A DNA stretch of 52,967 bases from Chara braunii (GCA_003427395.1 BFEA01000087.1:1361653-1414619), one strand, 5' to 3'; positions 11,382-22,510 are shown, counted from the stretch's first letter. Notes: a model not told the origin generated them from the letters alone. Made by a program: numbers and translations.

Positions 11382-12179
11382 CCTCCCTCTCTCTCTCTCT
11401 CTCCCCCCATCTGATTTCTCAAGAACCTCTTCCCTATATCCTTATATACGTTCTACGGTGTGGAATTTGAAACAAGGGCCCTGACGCCGCTGAACTACGT
11501 CTAATACATCGATGCTCACATTTGACATTAACTGTCAGATGGCCATACAAAGACCAAGACAGGATCAAGTTTTGGGCTTCACCCTTCGTTTGCCAATCCC
11601 GGCAGAGGCTACAGTAAGATGACAAGGTCAAGCACCAACCACGTCAACCACCAGCACACCCGAGCCTGGCGGACTGCACTGCGAGCCAAGCTTATCCAAA
11701 TCGCTGACGTTGCAGCGCTACCAGCCGATGTGGTCTGGTAACTGTGAGCCCGCAAAATTTTAGGAGTGAGCCATGAGTTTTTGAAGTTGGCCAGGGCCGT
11801 GTAATTGCGGTTTGCGGTTTAAAGTGTACCAAGGAAAAAACTCAGAAGATCACTAAGACCCGGAGCAGTTCTTTAGCAGGTTCCTATTCAGAAGAGTGGT
11901 TCCGAACTGTTATCAGTGCTCGAACTCGCTTAGGGCTTAAGGAGGGGCACCACTAGTTCCATGTCAACGCTGAAAAGGGCATGAATCTGGACGTTAAGAT
12001 AGCCAGATTCGCAGACGCTTAGCACGAAACATAGCACTAGTCGGTTCTGGACCTTTAGTTGATAGCAAGTTTAGGGTAATGGCAAACACACCGTAGCATC
12101 TCAACTTCAGGGGGCGTATCACCGGCAGAGAGAGTAAAAGAATGGATGAACTGGGTAAGTCTGGGTACATACTACATAC
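10575..12179. other. Intron 3 of the tetraspanin gene
   Basis: Contains a (CT)n microsatellite at about 11287-11402 and a diverged repeat near 11735-11835 that is also present at about 14800-14910. No other gene is supported. Confidence 0.6.
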
Positions 12180-12338
12180 CTTATCCAAGTGTTTGTCTGT
12201 GATAACAGCTGCCACCAGCATTCCATGGCCAGCCACCAGAAGCACCAAACCAAATATGTACTGAACCAAGGTTATTGTCAAAACAGTCAAGGTCAAGTAA
12301 CGGGATGACGATGGTGACATCCACACACTGTCAGGAGG
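12180..12338 (-). CDS. Tetraspanin exon 3: TM3
   Basis: The exon ends at AAG followed by a good donor (GTATGT, 12179-12174). It encodes a polar start, a long hydrophobic helix (LTLTVLTITLVQYIFGLVLL and onwards) and the loop start TDKHLDK, which runs directly into the DIPKDPTGE motif of exon 4. The 5' boundary is uncertain. An acceptor at 12340-12339 or a few codons further upstream keeps phase 0 with exon 2 ending at 13191. Another at 12329-12328 would fit a shorter exon 2 in phase 2. A (GA)n microsatellite (12391-12427) lies just upstream, so on the transcribed strand it forms a long (CU)n pyrimidine tract close to the acceptor. Confidence 0.65.
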
Positions 12339-12387
12339 CTTGGCTTGCTTTATGGCGTGGCTCGCTTTTCTACCATACACATACGAC

Positions 12388-12390
<3 letters not shown>

Positions 12391-12427
<37 letters not shown>
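12391..12427. repeat. (GA)n microsatellite in intron 2
   Basis: A pure GA run. In the sense of the tetraspanin transcript it is a CU-rich tract about 50-90 bases upstream of exon 3. Confidence 0.95.
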
Positions 12428-12428
<1 letters not shown>

Positions 12429-13190
12429 GGTTCATGATTTCATCACAGATGGAATATAAATAATAAATTCCAGAGAGGTTCTATTATATGACTGGGACCA
12501 CTTGGTCGAGGGCAGAGGAGCGGGGGAAGGTCGGGGCCTCAAGGAAATGATGCCCCCCTTCGTACTATGCGCATTTGCCCGCAGAAGTGTGGCGGAGGAG
12601 GATGAGAATAAAGAGTGAAAACAAAATGGTTCAGAAGACTACCAGGAATAGTAATCAGACATCAGTCAAGGGAAGATTGCTAATATAATAACCTAAGTAT
12701 ATGATAAGTTCGATAACTAAACCTCAAAATGGCGCTGACCAGTCTCAAGAATATCTCGCCGCAATCGCCCTTTTAAACAAATCAGAACGTAATTCACGAT
12801 GACCTCGATCACATCTCAGAGGTAGTTGCCCGTTCACAAAAATAAATCACAAATTTTATTCATGCACATTGCATACTGCCACATCTGGATGAATGACCAC
12901 TTGTCGATTCTGTGCTGCCTGTGCAACTCCAATTATAGCATATAGATCACCGAGATACGAACGCAGATGAAGAACAAGAGTCATGATTGAAGGTGGTTAG
13001 CAGCAAGCCCTGAGCTCCCCCCCACCCACATCCAGATTGTAGAATCTGCTCAAGCAATCATCTTCCGACAGAGCTTTCAGCGTTGAAGACTTCAACGACT
13101 TCCAAAGGGGTTCAGAATCCCTTTATTGAACGTCGAGCAGAAAAAGAAGGCATCAATCTGCTATGTGATCTTTGTTTAGAGAAAGGATAC

Positions 13191-13290
13191 GAGACACAAG
13201 CAGCAGTCGTTTTGGCAGTCCGTGGCAATCAGGCCGACAAATGACACCACAAACGTGAAGACTCCAAGTGCAAGAAATGTAAAAATGAAC
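13191..13290 (-). CDS. Tetraspanin exon 2: TM2
   Basis: The exon starts after a CAG acceptor (13293-13291) with a single G that completes the Trp codon left open by exon 1, giving the junction W-FIFTFLALGV. It encodes a clean hydrophobic helix followed by ATDCQNDCC, the small polar turn with a Cys pair that is usual between TM2 and TM3 of tetraspanins. The frame runs to CTC followed by GTATCC, which is used here as the donor; an alternative GT at 13197-13196 would end the exon two bases into a codon. The exon is too short to stand out as an ORF and was found by extending the reading frame from exon 1. Confidence 0.75.
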
Positions 13291-13779
13291 CTGCACACAA
13301 GTGACGACAGCCGAAGAAAGCCCACATTAGTAAGCATCTATTCTTTGGTTCTTGAAATAACTCTCAGAGAAAGAAAAGAAAAAAAAAACAGGGGTCGAAT
13401 CCAGCACTTTAACCAAAGAGCTGCTCAAACTCCACCGGGCTAATATATCGAATGTCCAGTCACGTCAACCTTTCCTGCCACATACCGAGGACGAATGGCT
13501 CTCTTTGCATAAACAATTTGGTCAATTGGAACCATTTTAATAAGTTAAACCTTCTCTGAAGGCCTATATAGGCCTCTTCCATGGTCTGAACTGTCCTCCA
13601 TGCCGACAAACACCGCAGGGGGACCCCATGGCCGGCAGCGACCCGGTAAATTAAAAGTCCTTCTGAGTTATGCAGGTCAGAACCTTGGCAGGCAGAGGGT
13701 TGCACCAACTAAGGGTGACAACCACACCCCCCACTACACAGCACACAGCAACTCAATCAACGACTGCCAGGCGCAGGGC

Positions 13780-13855
13780 TTCAAATTTCCTTCCTCAGGT
13801 TCAAGCCCACTACCGCCTTCGTACATGCTAACTGGAAGGGCATGACACCTCAGTA
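13780..13855 (-). mobile_element. Possible tRNA-derived SINE remnant
   Basis: On the minus strand a B-box-like GGCTTGAACC follows an A-box-like segment at tRNA distance. There is no clear tail, and no second copy was aligned. Confidence 0.3.
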
Positions 13856-14600
13856 CCTGATATATTGACTGCCTATGGACCCCAAACTGCACAAGGAATT
13901 AAGAAAAGAAAAGAAAAAAAGTTGTTGATTCGTTTATTTATATTTTGAAAGGGAGCAGACCCGAAGGTCATTACATTGCCCGTGTGCTCTATTCAGGGGA
14001 GGGCGGCAGGAAGTCTTACACACACGATAGATAAAATAAGTCCGAATAACTGATAATACAGCAATAATGGCACAGAACGTATTAGACGTAATAAGCACAG
14101 ACTCGCCACAGAGTAATATAATTACAGTAATACACATATATATTTATTATATTGTCAAATTGTAATGAACCTAGAGTGCAATTACCAAACAAACATGGAA
14201 GAAATAATACCAGAATAGAAAATATGGATAGCAAGAAGCACGAAAAGTCAAACTACAACTGCGTTGAACTTCTTGCTCTTCTGCATTTTCCACTTTTTAT
14301 ATCTATAATCTACAGAGATACATGTGTGTAACACTATGTACATAATACTATATGAATAAATATGAAATCAATACAAAATTGCAAATACATGCACGGACTA
14401 GATACTACTACCTAGATATAATAATGATACATGTATGGCATTGTATGCACAATCTTAAACTACCCCAAAAGGGCCAAACCACACACAGTCCTCAGCCTGA
14501 GGCTGCTGTGATGAACCGAGTCACACGATACCGACATGCTCACCAGAGCAGTAGTAAAAGTTACACCACCTCTCAAATGTGGAAAGAATGCTTCTTTCCC

Positions 14601-14640
<40 letters not shown>
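14601..14640. repeat. Long poly(A) tract
   Basis: About 39 consecutive A. No flanking direct repeat was found, unlike several other homopolymers in the window. Confidence 0.95.
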
Positions 14641-14642
<2 letters not shown>

Positions 14643-14799
14643 GAAACCACCAGTACATCTGGAAAATTCAAATGAGCCTCAGTCTCCGAAAAGTTAGGGG
14701 ACTCGGGACAGGGCTCGTCTGGGGGGCTAGCGGCATTTTTTTTCTTTTGTTCAGGGCTGGGCCTAGCGCCACCCCACAGCATGGGACATTTTTGTCTTC

Positions 14800-14910
14800 C
14801 TAGTGGCCCTTCCTGCGCCCTGTCCCGAGCCTCCGGAATTTTAGGAGAGGCTCATGACAATCGGATTGTCAACCTTGCACAGGGGCCATGTATTGGCGGT
14901 TTAAAATTTA
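14800..14910. repeat. Dispersed repeat with a short U6-like segment
   Basis: Related by eye to about 11735-11835 (shared TTTTAGGAG...GCCATGA or GCTCATGA, then AGGGxCCxTGTA and GCGGTTTAAA words). About 28 bases near 14868-14895 resemble the centre of U6 snRNA on the minus strand. The similarity stops abruptly, so this may be chance or a very old remnant. Confidence 0.4.
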
Positions 14911-15111
14911 AACCCTTCCCGGACCGTGTCTCCAAGGAGATCACCCCACCATGGCACACTGAAAAACCAAAATGTGAAAGACAGAGAGACTCAGTGTCTA
15001 CCCTACGGCTAACACACCGAAAGTAGGGTTTAGCATTCACTTTTGCTGTTGTCGGCCACCGCTCAGAAAGTGACAAAAACAACTTGGAATGTGAAAACCA
15101 GTGCTGCATCC

Positions 15112-15267
15112 AGGAAGTATGCGACCTGTCCTTCGGGACATCCGTTAAAATTGGAGCGATACAGAGAAGATTAGTGTGGCCCCTGTGCAAGGATGACAGG
15201 CGTAGATCAAGAAACGGTCCAAATCTTTTGTTTAAAAAAAAAAAAAAAAAAAGGAAGTATGTGACCT
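15112..15267 (+). pseudogene. U6 snRNA retropseudogene with poly(A) tail and target-site duplications
   Basis: Bases 15128-15233 match U6 snRNA over its whole length: the 5' stem-loop (GTCCTTCGGGACATCCG), the ACAGAGA box (ATACAGAGAAGATTAG), the central GGCCCCTG.GCAAGGATGACA, and the plant-type end GGTCCAAAT. Several substitutions are scattered along it. A pure A run (15234-15252) follows. A 16-bp direct repeat flanks the unit (15112-15127 and 15252-15267) with a single C/T difference. No plant USE/TATA promoter is apparent upstream. Full length, an added poly(A) tail and flanking duplications are the hallmarks of LINE-type target-primed reverse transcription of a small RNA. In an active U6 gene the sequence would end in a T run instead. 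Confidence 0.92.
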
Positions 15268-16182
15268 ACAGCGAACACACACAAAGCATGCCAAGTTACA
15301 AACACACACAGAGAGTGTACAATACCTACAGCTTAAGCTGAAGCTGTTCCTAGCATCTGCCACCGAAGGAGCCACACTCAGAAGCGTCTGCACTCGCCCA
15401 GTAAGATCGTGGTATGTATGTAGAACCGGTATTTTTAAAGCTTGCAGTCACCGAAAAAGATCCAAACTACCATTGCTGCCCCTGCGTGACACAGAGCCTC
15501 GCTCCATTGCTCGACATTTTACATGTATCTGGACGTGTATACCGACGGGTACATCAGGAGTGATCCAGCTTGTTGAACGTATGGAAAGAACAACGTGGAC
15601 CAGATGCATTTAGAATGTGGTGCAGTGGAGCAAGGGCCACAGTCTGCGAGTTGTTATATCTTACGATCTCTTGTCTTCAAGCTCATGAAGCGCATACGTA
15701 CACCTTAGTTTGCATAAATGCTCATGTCAGAAGGCTTTTAGACAAGCAAGGTCGACGGTTATGTGGCCTGCACCATGGCAGTCAGTTGTCCTTCCATGTG
15801 CTTTCTGACGACTGCATAGGCGGCAGTAAGCCAAACTATAGAGGCACATATGCAACCCACCCTTTCTCTTCAAGTTCATCTTCCTAAGAAAAGTAACAAA
15901 CAGACTTGAGGAGCTCGACACACGACTCAGTGGCACTCACCAAACGCCAATAATTTGAATGCATCAGGACATAGGACCGGTCCATATGCAATCAAAATCA
16001 TGTTGGGATTTGGCGAGTGGTGTGGCAAGTCCCTGAGTCTTGAGCAGAATCACATTATCCAGTGGGGCCCAGCTCCACAGTATCTGCTCTGCGCTTTCTG
16101 GACTTGTCCTGGCCTTCCATCCAACACTGTTCGATATCTCTTTATCAAGTTTATCTAAATCTGAAAGAAACAAACGTGTATC

Positions 16183-16402
16183 GCATCCCATGTGCATCCC
16201 ACGTACAGCAAAAAAACATGGATTTTTTTGCTGTCAATTCTACTATGATCTTATTTGTTCCTATGCTCCTGTCCTTCGCATGAAACAAAAGGCGTAGCAT
16301 CCCATGTGCATCCCACGTACAGCAAAAAACATCGATTTTTTGGCTGTCAATTCTACTATCTTAGTTGCTCATATGCTCCTGTTCTTGCATGAAACAAAAG
16401 GT
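16183..16402 (+). repeat. 114-bp tandem duplication, two units
   Basis: Units begin at 16183 and 16297 with the same phrase (GCATCCCATGTGCATCCCAC) and stay recognisable through ATGAAACAAAAGG at the end of each unit, with small indels. Confidence 0.92.
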
Positions 16403-18310
16403 AAGTTTCAAGATATCGATGTTTTTTCCCACCCGCACTATGTCTGTTGACTTACTGTGCAGCATCCCTGTTCCAAAATGGTTTTTCGCCCGTCTGTACG
16501 AGTTCAGTTCGTCCGTTAGGCGTTTTCGCACATCCACTGTACAACATATCACGTAGTATACGTGTGAATTCCAAAAGATGTTGCATCCTTCTTCAGATCC
16601 CATGTGGCAAAAAGTGGAAAAAAAAAAAAAAAAAACGGAAAGGGGAGAGCATGGCAAGGTGGGAGAGAAGGTGGGAAAAAGCCGTGGAAACCAAACGATA
16701 AAAAGAACCGCCAACCATGGTGTTGGACACTGGACAACCATGAGTGGAAAACTGTCATTCAATAAAGTTTTTGCCAACTTCTGGATCCTGTACGGCTGGC
16801 TGCTCATGGTTTTGGTGGTTTGGAGGGGCGCGGCCAGGGGGGGGAGTGGAAGGGGAGGGGGGGAGTGGAAGGGGAGGGGGGGAGAAGGGGAGGGCGGGGG
16901 GGCGGGGGGGAAGAAGAAGGGAGGCCAAGAACAGGCACAGGAGGGAGATTTAATATTTATTGATCGTGTATGACTGTTCATGTGCTTTTCACTTGCTTTG
17001 AGTATTCCTTTTGGGGAGTGAAGAGGGTATGTTGCTTTTCACACTTGCTTTGAGGATTTGTTTTGGAGCGTGTAGTTACTGACTGGACTTTTCTTTTCAC
17101 CAATTCGAATACCAACATTTAATATTTAGATAATCTGTGTGACTTTGCAAGTTTGCTTCCTAGTCTCTTTTAACCCCCAAAACAGAAAAGGAGCTGATGG
17201 CCGTCCAGGCTCGTTTTTCCCTTTTTTTTTACTTTACTAAATATATATATATATACATGTACATATATATATATAGATATATTCCGTGCAAGTGCAGCTC
17301 TAACATCTTCAGACATTATGATGAGAATCCCCCGTGGTTAGGGGAAGGTGCCACAAGTGGTATGTCTGTGCTAAGTCAGCATGAACCTGTCCTCTGTATA
17401 GGTCAGGTTCATGCAAACTTAGGGCACCAGTCGGGCATGGCTGCCATATGATGGCCCATATCCAGAACATCTCTGTAGTTGATCTGTCTGCCAGCCCTTC
17501 AAGTTTTCAGAACACCCCGCTTCAGCGTCTCTTTCCCGGTCCAAAGTCAGTGGCAGCAAGTATTTACCTCCAGAATATATCTGACTACCAGGGGGTGAAT
17601 AGAAAAATCCCTTCCCCTCCCTCAACCCCTTTGTCTCCCCTCGCCTCCAACGCTCCACGTCCTCTGGAGTGAAACCAACCTAACCCCAAGTACAGACCTG
17701 ACAGGCAGATACACCAACTCCATGGTCTCATGTGGTCCTCGTTACCAACCCTAGATGGGAGAGGGAGGGAGTTCGGGAAACTGAATTTGACTTATCAAGA
17801 AAATCAGTTCTAGCTCACCATACTCACATCTGCAGCAGCAAAATTTAATGCAGATCGAGCCGTCAAACAGTGCACCTCATGCAAAGGACTGCACAGCTTG
17901 AACCACCAGACTGAGTACGTTTCCCAGCCATTTCTCAGAAACGCGCCGTACACGCTGGCGTGTTGGGCAGTATGCACTGGGGTGCAGTTTCGCCCAAAAT
18001 CAATCCAGACAAATCAGGCCTCGCATGCAACCCGTTTTGCCTGCCAGTGGATGGATTTCGGGTGAAGCAGCACCGGTCCCGTGGTGCATCCCACCCAATG
18101 TGCCAGCATGCACGGTGCGTTTCTGCAAAACGGCCGTGAAACGTACTGCTGGTCTGAAGATCAGTCCAATGTCATCCAGCAGGTTTAAATCGACCGATAA
18201 AGATCCTTAACTAAAAGCACCCCCCTCGCTCCCCCGCCTGCTACATTTCCCTATCAATTCCAGCCAGAATACTCTGACAACTTGAAGTCCAGATAACCAC
18301 CACTTCACTG

Positions 18311-18414
18311 CCATCTTCATCCGGGTAGAACCTGCTGTCCTTATTGCTGTATCAAGACTGAAAGTTGGCCCAAATACAGCTATATGACCAGGCGTTTTAT
18401 TCGGGTGAAGACGA
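18311..18414. mobile_element. MITE with TA-type ends, diverged copy
   Basis: Same family as 7033-7137 and 20526-20637: inner TIR words CATCTTCATCCGGG at the left and TCGGGTGAAGACGA at the right, with a shared CAAATACAGCTATATGACCAGGCG segment split over the right arm. The right flank is TA (18415-18416) and the left flank is TG. Confidence 0.75.
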
Positions 18415-18960
18415 TAGGAGAAAGTTCTACTGCCGTAAGTAGCAAGAAAGTTTTACCGTAGTAAGAAGCAAGGGCATACGCCTAATGGCAAACAGTAACC
18501 GCAGTGCTAGACAGCTATGTGACGAGGCGTTCTGTTCGGGTGAGGACGATAGGAGAAAGTTTTACTGCGGTGAGAAGCAAATCTTACTGCAGTAAGAAGC
18601 AAGAAAGTTTACCGTGGTAAGAAGCAAGGGCATATGCCTAATGGCAAACACTAACCGCAGTGCTGATAGGAAAAAGTTTTACTGCGGTGAGAAGCAGTTC
18701 TACTCCGGTAAGAAGCAAGAAAGTTTACCGTGGTAAGAAGCAAGGGCATATGCCTAATGGCAAACACTAACCGCAGTGCTAGAAAGCTATACGACCAGGC
18801 GTTCTATTCGGGTGAAGACGATATGAGAAAGTTCTACTGCGGTAAGAAGCAAGAAAGTTTTACTGTAGTAAGAAGCAAGGTCATACGCCTAATGGCAAAC
18901 AGTAACCGCAGTGCTAGACCAGCAAAGGGGCAAGGATCAGTCCAGACAGTCCTCGCCTAA
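18415..18960 (+). repeat. Complex tandem array containing the right half of the MITE
   Basis: Phrases such as GAGAAAGTTTTACTGCGGT, AAGAAGCAAGGGCATA, CGCCTAATGGCAAACA and AACCGCAGTGCTAGA recur several times with different spacings. The MITE right arm (GGCGTTCTRTTCGGGTGARGACGAT) recurs inside the units near 18515-18550 and 18795-18822. The array therefore amplified a unit that already included the end of the neighbouring MITE. Confidence 0.85.
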
Positions 18961-19579
18961 AAGGACGGCAGGAACTTGACAGTGGTAGCGCCTCTTCGTC
19001 AAGTTACGGCCTCCCCAGCTACACTCTTTCTTTCTTTTCCCCTCATCACTATCGATCGCTGTCTATCTTCCCGGTACCCATCCAGAAGCATTTCCCCCAT
19101 GTCACGCTCTTCAGTGTTCTCACACATGGAAAAAAAGGAAACAGAGAAAAAGAAAAAAAAAAGGCAAAAGCAACCAGGCACCCCCCTTCTATCCCCCCCC
19201 TCGATGTCCCCTCTCATTGTGATCTGCCTCACAGCTGCCTCTGAGCACAAATTTGGGACGCAATTCGCTAAGGTTCACGAGGAAGAAAAAAAATGATAGT
19301 GCCATACATCATCCTCTTCGACCAGGTGGAGGAAGAGAGAAAGACAGACACAGAGAGAGAGTGAGAGAGAGAGACAGAGAGAGAGAGAGAGGTTAAGGTT
19401 TTTTCTTCTCATGCCTGTGGAGCACAAGCCTTATTTCTATTCAGAAATAAAAATAGGCCTCAGAAGCGAGATAGGTTACGGTTTTTTCTTCTCCCTTTTT
19501 TCTGACAAAATCAGAGAGGCGAGCTAGGTTTCATTTGAAGTCCCAGATTACTTTTCGCGAGGGGTACCTATTTTTCGAG

Positions 19580-19745
19580 CTACTGTGCTTTTTTTTTTTT
19601 AACAAAACAAAATCAATTCATTGCAAATAACAGTACCAGGCCGCGGCCCCCACAATTCAACCCGGGGCAAGGTCCCACTTGCACGGATTACGAGATTCGG
19701 ACCGTTGATCTGTGCTATCTACGGTCAATATCTCTTAATTCGTGT
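19580..19745 (-). mobile_element. Short retroposon, family D
   Basis: On the minus strand a GGGTTGAATTGTG word is followed by a GC-rich body and an A-rich tail (the T run at 19590-19600 on the plus strand). A second copy lies at 51270-51365, also minus, also with a tail. The TTGAATTG word may be a decayed B box. Confidence 0.5.
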
Positions 19746-19787
19746 AAGTGGGACCTAGCCCCCGGATTACTGGCAGCATCAGCCAGA

Positions 19788-20087
19788 CTTTTTTTTATTC
19801 TTTTTCAAGGTTAATTCTTCTAAGCCCAACCAATTCAGTTACCTCTCAAGTCTGGACAGGACGCCCTTTCAGGCCTTTTTTATTATCATTATGGTATTCT
19901 TACAGGGAACCCCGTAGCAGCCACATACCGTGCTCAAGCTTCCAATGAGGGAACAGCATCTGCCAGCCTTTCTTTTCCCTTCTTTTTCAAGGCTAATTCT
20001 TTTAAGGCCAACCAATGCAATCACCCGTCAAGTCTGGACAGGACGGCCTTTCAGGCCTTTTTTATTATCATTATAGTGTTACGCTTT
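19788..20087 (-). mobile_element. Two 5'-truncated copies of SINE family C, head to tail
   Basis: Each copy starts on the plus strand with a T-rich segment, then AAGGYTAATTCTT, CAAGTCTGGACAGGACG and TTTTTTATTATCATTAT. The first copy also holds the CCGTAGCAGCCACATACCGTG and GAGGGAAC words; the second stops before them. Both are the 3' part of the longer copy that follows at 20088. Confidence 0.75.
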
Positions 20088-20660
20088 TTTTCCTTCGTTT
20101 TCAAGGCTAATTCCTTGAAGCCCAACGAATTCAATTACCTGTCAAGTCTGGACAGGACGGACTTTTAGGTCTTTTTTATTATCATTGTAGTATTATACGG
20201 GGAGCCCCGTAGCAGCCACATACCGTGTTCAAGCCTCCAATGAGGGAACATGCATGGCCTACACCCGACCTGCAGGTGGGCGATACCGGCCAGGGGTCAG
20301 CCGGTAGCATCAGGACCTACAGTAGCTTCTTCAATGGGCCAGTCGCTGTACCTTCCCTTCCGCTCCCCCCCTCCCCCTCCCCCTCCCCCTTCCTCCCTCT
20401 CCGAACATCAGCAGTCTCTGCTCAATGCCGCTCGGGGGGACCAGCGGCCTATCTCTAGGTGACGGGCACCAAGCTTGCCCAGGTGACCTCTTGAACGCCA
20501 GTTGCCTGCCTTACCAACTGAGCTACCGTCTTCAACCGAATAGAACGCCCGGCGGTCATTGCAGCTGTATTTGGCACAACTTTCGCTCCAGATGCTACAA
20601 TAATGACCCGCCAGGCGTTCTATTCGGGTAAACACAGTAGGCCACTGGATAGCATCAGCC
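20088..20660 (-). mobile_element. SINE family C with tRNA-like head, interrupted by a MITE
   Basis: On the minus strand the head reads GCTCAGTTGGTAAGGCAGG, a tRNA A-box region, and runs through a conserved body (also at 52030-52415) to an A-rich tail at the low-coordinate end. The MITE at 20526-20637 is inserted in the head. Removing it together with one TA restores a complete A-box start, TAGCTCAGTTGG. Confidence 0.8.
20526..20637. mobile_element. MITE with TA target duplication, inserted in a SINE
   Basis: 112 bp, with ends CCGTCTTCAACCGAATAG and CTATTCGGGTAAACACAG. The inverted repeats extend through GAACGCC...GGCGTTC and beyond. It is flanked by TA at 20524-20525 and 20638-20639. Confidence 0.85.
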
Positions 20661-20914
20661 AGCTTAGCTTAGCTTACAGCCTTTCAAGCTTTGGCCGCCT
20701 GGAGAAAGTCGCTGCTGCCAACGATCCAGATTTGTAGAACATAATAATACCTACGGTGAAGAACAATGCACCTAATAAGCTACCGTATTAATTTTCCAAA
20801 CTTTTGAAGCTAATGTGCTTTTATTTATTTAGAAAACCCTGAAACGTGAGAAAAGAAAGAAAGAACTCACACAAAAAGATTAATCTCCTCCCCTCCCCTC
20901 CCCCCCCTCCTCTT

Positions 20915-21075
20915 TGAGGGCGACAGCGTTGCGATATCATATTCCAACTGAACAGTAGGCCCACACTAATGCAGAGTTGTTTACACTCATCTGATTCCAC
21001 TGGAGTTCGAACGCCAGTGGAATCAGATGAGTGAAAACAGTTCGTTGGTGTACCAACTATAAGCTGGGCCAGTTG
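20915..21075 (-). mobile_element. SINE family A copy with an inverted duplication at its B box
   Basis: The minus strand carries the family A head (AGTTGGTACACCAACGAACTG), a B-box-like GTTCGAAC, and the body ending GATATCRCAACGCTGTCGCCC. A perfect 20-bp inverted repeat (20984-21003 and 21014-21033) brackets the 10-base B-box core. Confidence 0.75.
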
Positions 21076-21422
21076 GTATTCAAGCAAGTTTGTGGTCAAA
21101 GAAGAACAGCAAAACGAGCGAGATCTATAACAATTTGGAAGCCAAAAAAAAAAAAAAAAAACGAAAACAAAAAAAGAACAAAACATATTGTCACCACTGA
21201 CCAGATCAAATTTTCAAAATTAACCAAAGAAGGGGGCAAACGAACGTCGTTATCAATCATCCCCATCATCATTTGCCACGTAAAATCAATCGTCCCCTGT
21301 CGTCACATCATCATTTGCCACGTAAAATCAATCATCCCCATCATCATTTCGTTCGACCAACGGAATCATCATCTTCCTCCAATCGAAACCATCGTCACCC
21401 TACGTCTTACGTTATTTGCGTG

Positions 21423-21566
21423 TAGGACCTTATCTTTTTTTTTTTTTTTTCCCCGGGACCTTTTCTCTAGTTCTGCGTGTTATCCTTGCGCAGGGGCCAT
21501 GCTAATCTTCCTTCTCCGTATCACTCCATATTTTTAACGGTTGTCCCAAAGGGCTACGGCCTTACC
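21423..21566 (-). pseudogene. Second U6 snRNA retropseudogene, older
   Basis: On the minus strand, 21554-21451 matches U6: 5' stem-loop CCCTTTGGGACAACCG, a damaged ACAGAGA region with a small insertion (GATACGGAGAAGGAAGATTA), an intact GCATGGCCCCTGCGCAAGGA, then ACACGCAGAACTAGAGAAA and GGTCC. A 16-base A run (T at 21435-21450 on the plus strand) follows. The flanking 12-bp words at 21423-21434 and 21555-21566 match at 9 of 12 positions. More substitutions than in the copy at 15128 suggest an older insertion. Confidence 0.85.
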
Positions 21567-21796
21567 TTTTTGCTGGAGCTTTTCATTCGTTCTACATAAC
21601 AATTATATTCCCATATTACCACCAGAATTAAGTACAACTGCGTTTCAATATACAGTTTGTGCTTCCAAAATATAACGTTGGAGCGGCCATCATCATCATC
21701 ATCATCATCATCGTCAAGGTTTTCCAGCCTTTTACAATCATTCAGGATGACAATCAAATGGCGATCATCATGATCATCACCAAGCGCATTACCATC

Positions 21797-21803
21797 ACCC
21801 AGG

Positions 21804-21848
<45 letters not shown>

Positions 21849-21857
21849 CAGGATGAT
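21797..21857. mobile_element. Poly(T) insertion flanked by a 12-bp direct repeat
   Basis: Thirty-six T (21809-21844) lie between two copies of ACCCAGGATGAT (21797-21808 and 21846-21857). There is no other inserted sequence. Confidence 0.75.
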
Positions 21858-21959
21858 AATCAACTTGTGAGAATACCAAAGGAGAATACCAAAGGAAAGA
21901 CAAACCCCCTATCAGGTACAACCTTGCATTTCTGCCAGGTCGATGACTTTTTTCTTTTT

Positions 21960-22463
21960 CTTTTCCCTGGTCAACATTTTTACCCTCCTCCTCCTCCTCC
22001 TCCTCATCATCATCATCATCATAATAATAATAATAATAATCTTCATCATCACGACCACCATCACCATCGTTCCAGATGCTAGACTGACCACGTTAAAAGA
22101 GAAAAAAAAACGTTATTCAAACTCTCTCCTTACAACACCGCTAGCACAAAACAAAATAAAACAACATCACCAGCAAAGCTCTGCTCCCTATAGCATCACC
22201 ATTAATTTCTCAGCACCATCACCACGACCGCCATCATCATCGTCGATCTTAAATGTCACACCTTCACCTTCACCGTCAATTTTCATCTCCAATCATCATC
22301 ACGACCATTGATTTTCATCGCCCATCGTCATCATCACCGTTGATTTTCGCCTTCCCATCACCATCATCATCAGCGTTGATTTTCGTCTTCCCATCACCAT
22401 CATGATCACCGTTGATTTTCGTCTTCCCATCATCATCATCATCACCGTTGATTTTCGTCTTCC

Positions 22464-22510
<47 letters not shown>

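Noticed and set aside
16361-16981. 206-codon minus-strand frame
   Set aside because: Much of it comes from a GGGGAGGG-rich tract; no protein features.
20485-20530. A tRNA gene on the minus strand
   Set aside because: Only the A-box half is tRNA-like, acceptor stems do not pair, and the sequence is the head of SINE family C.
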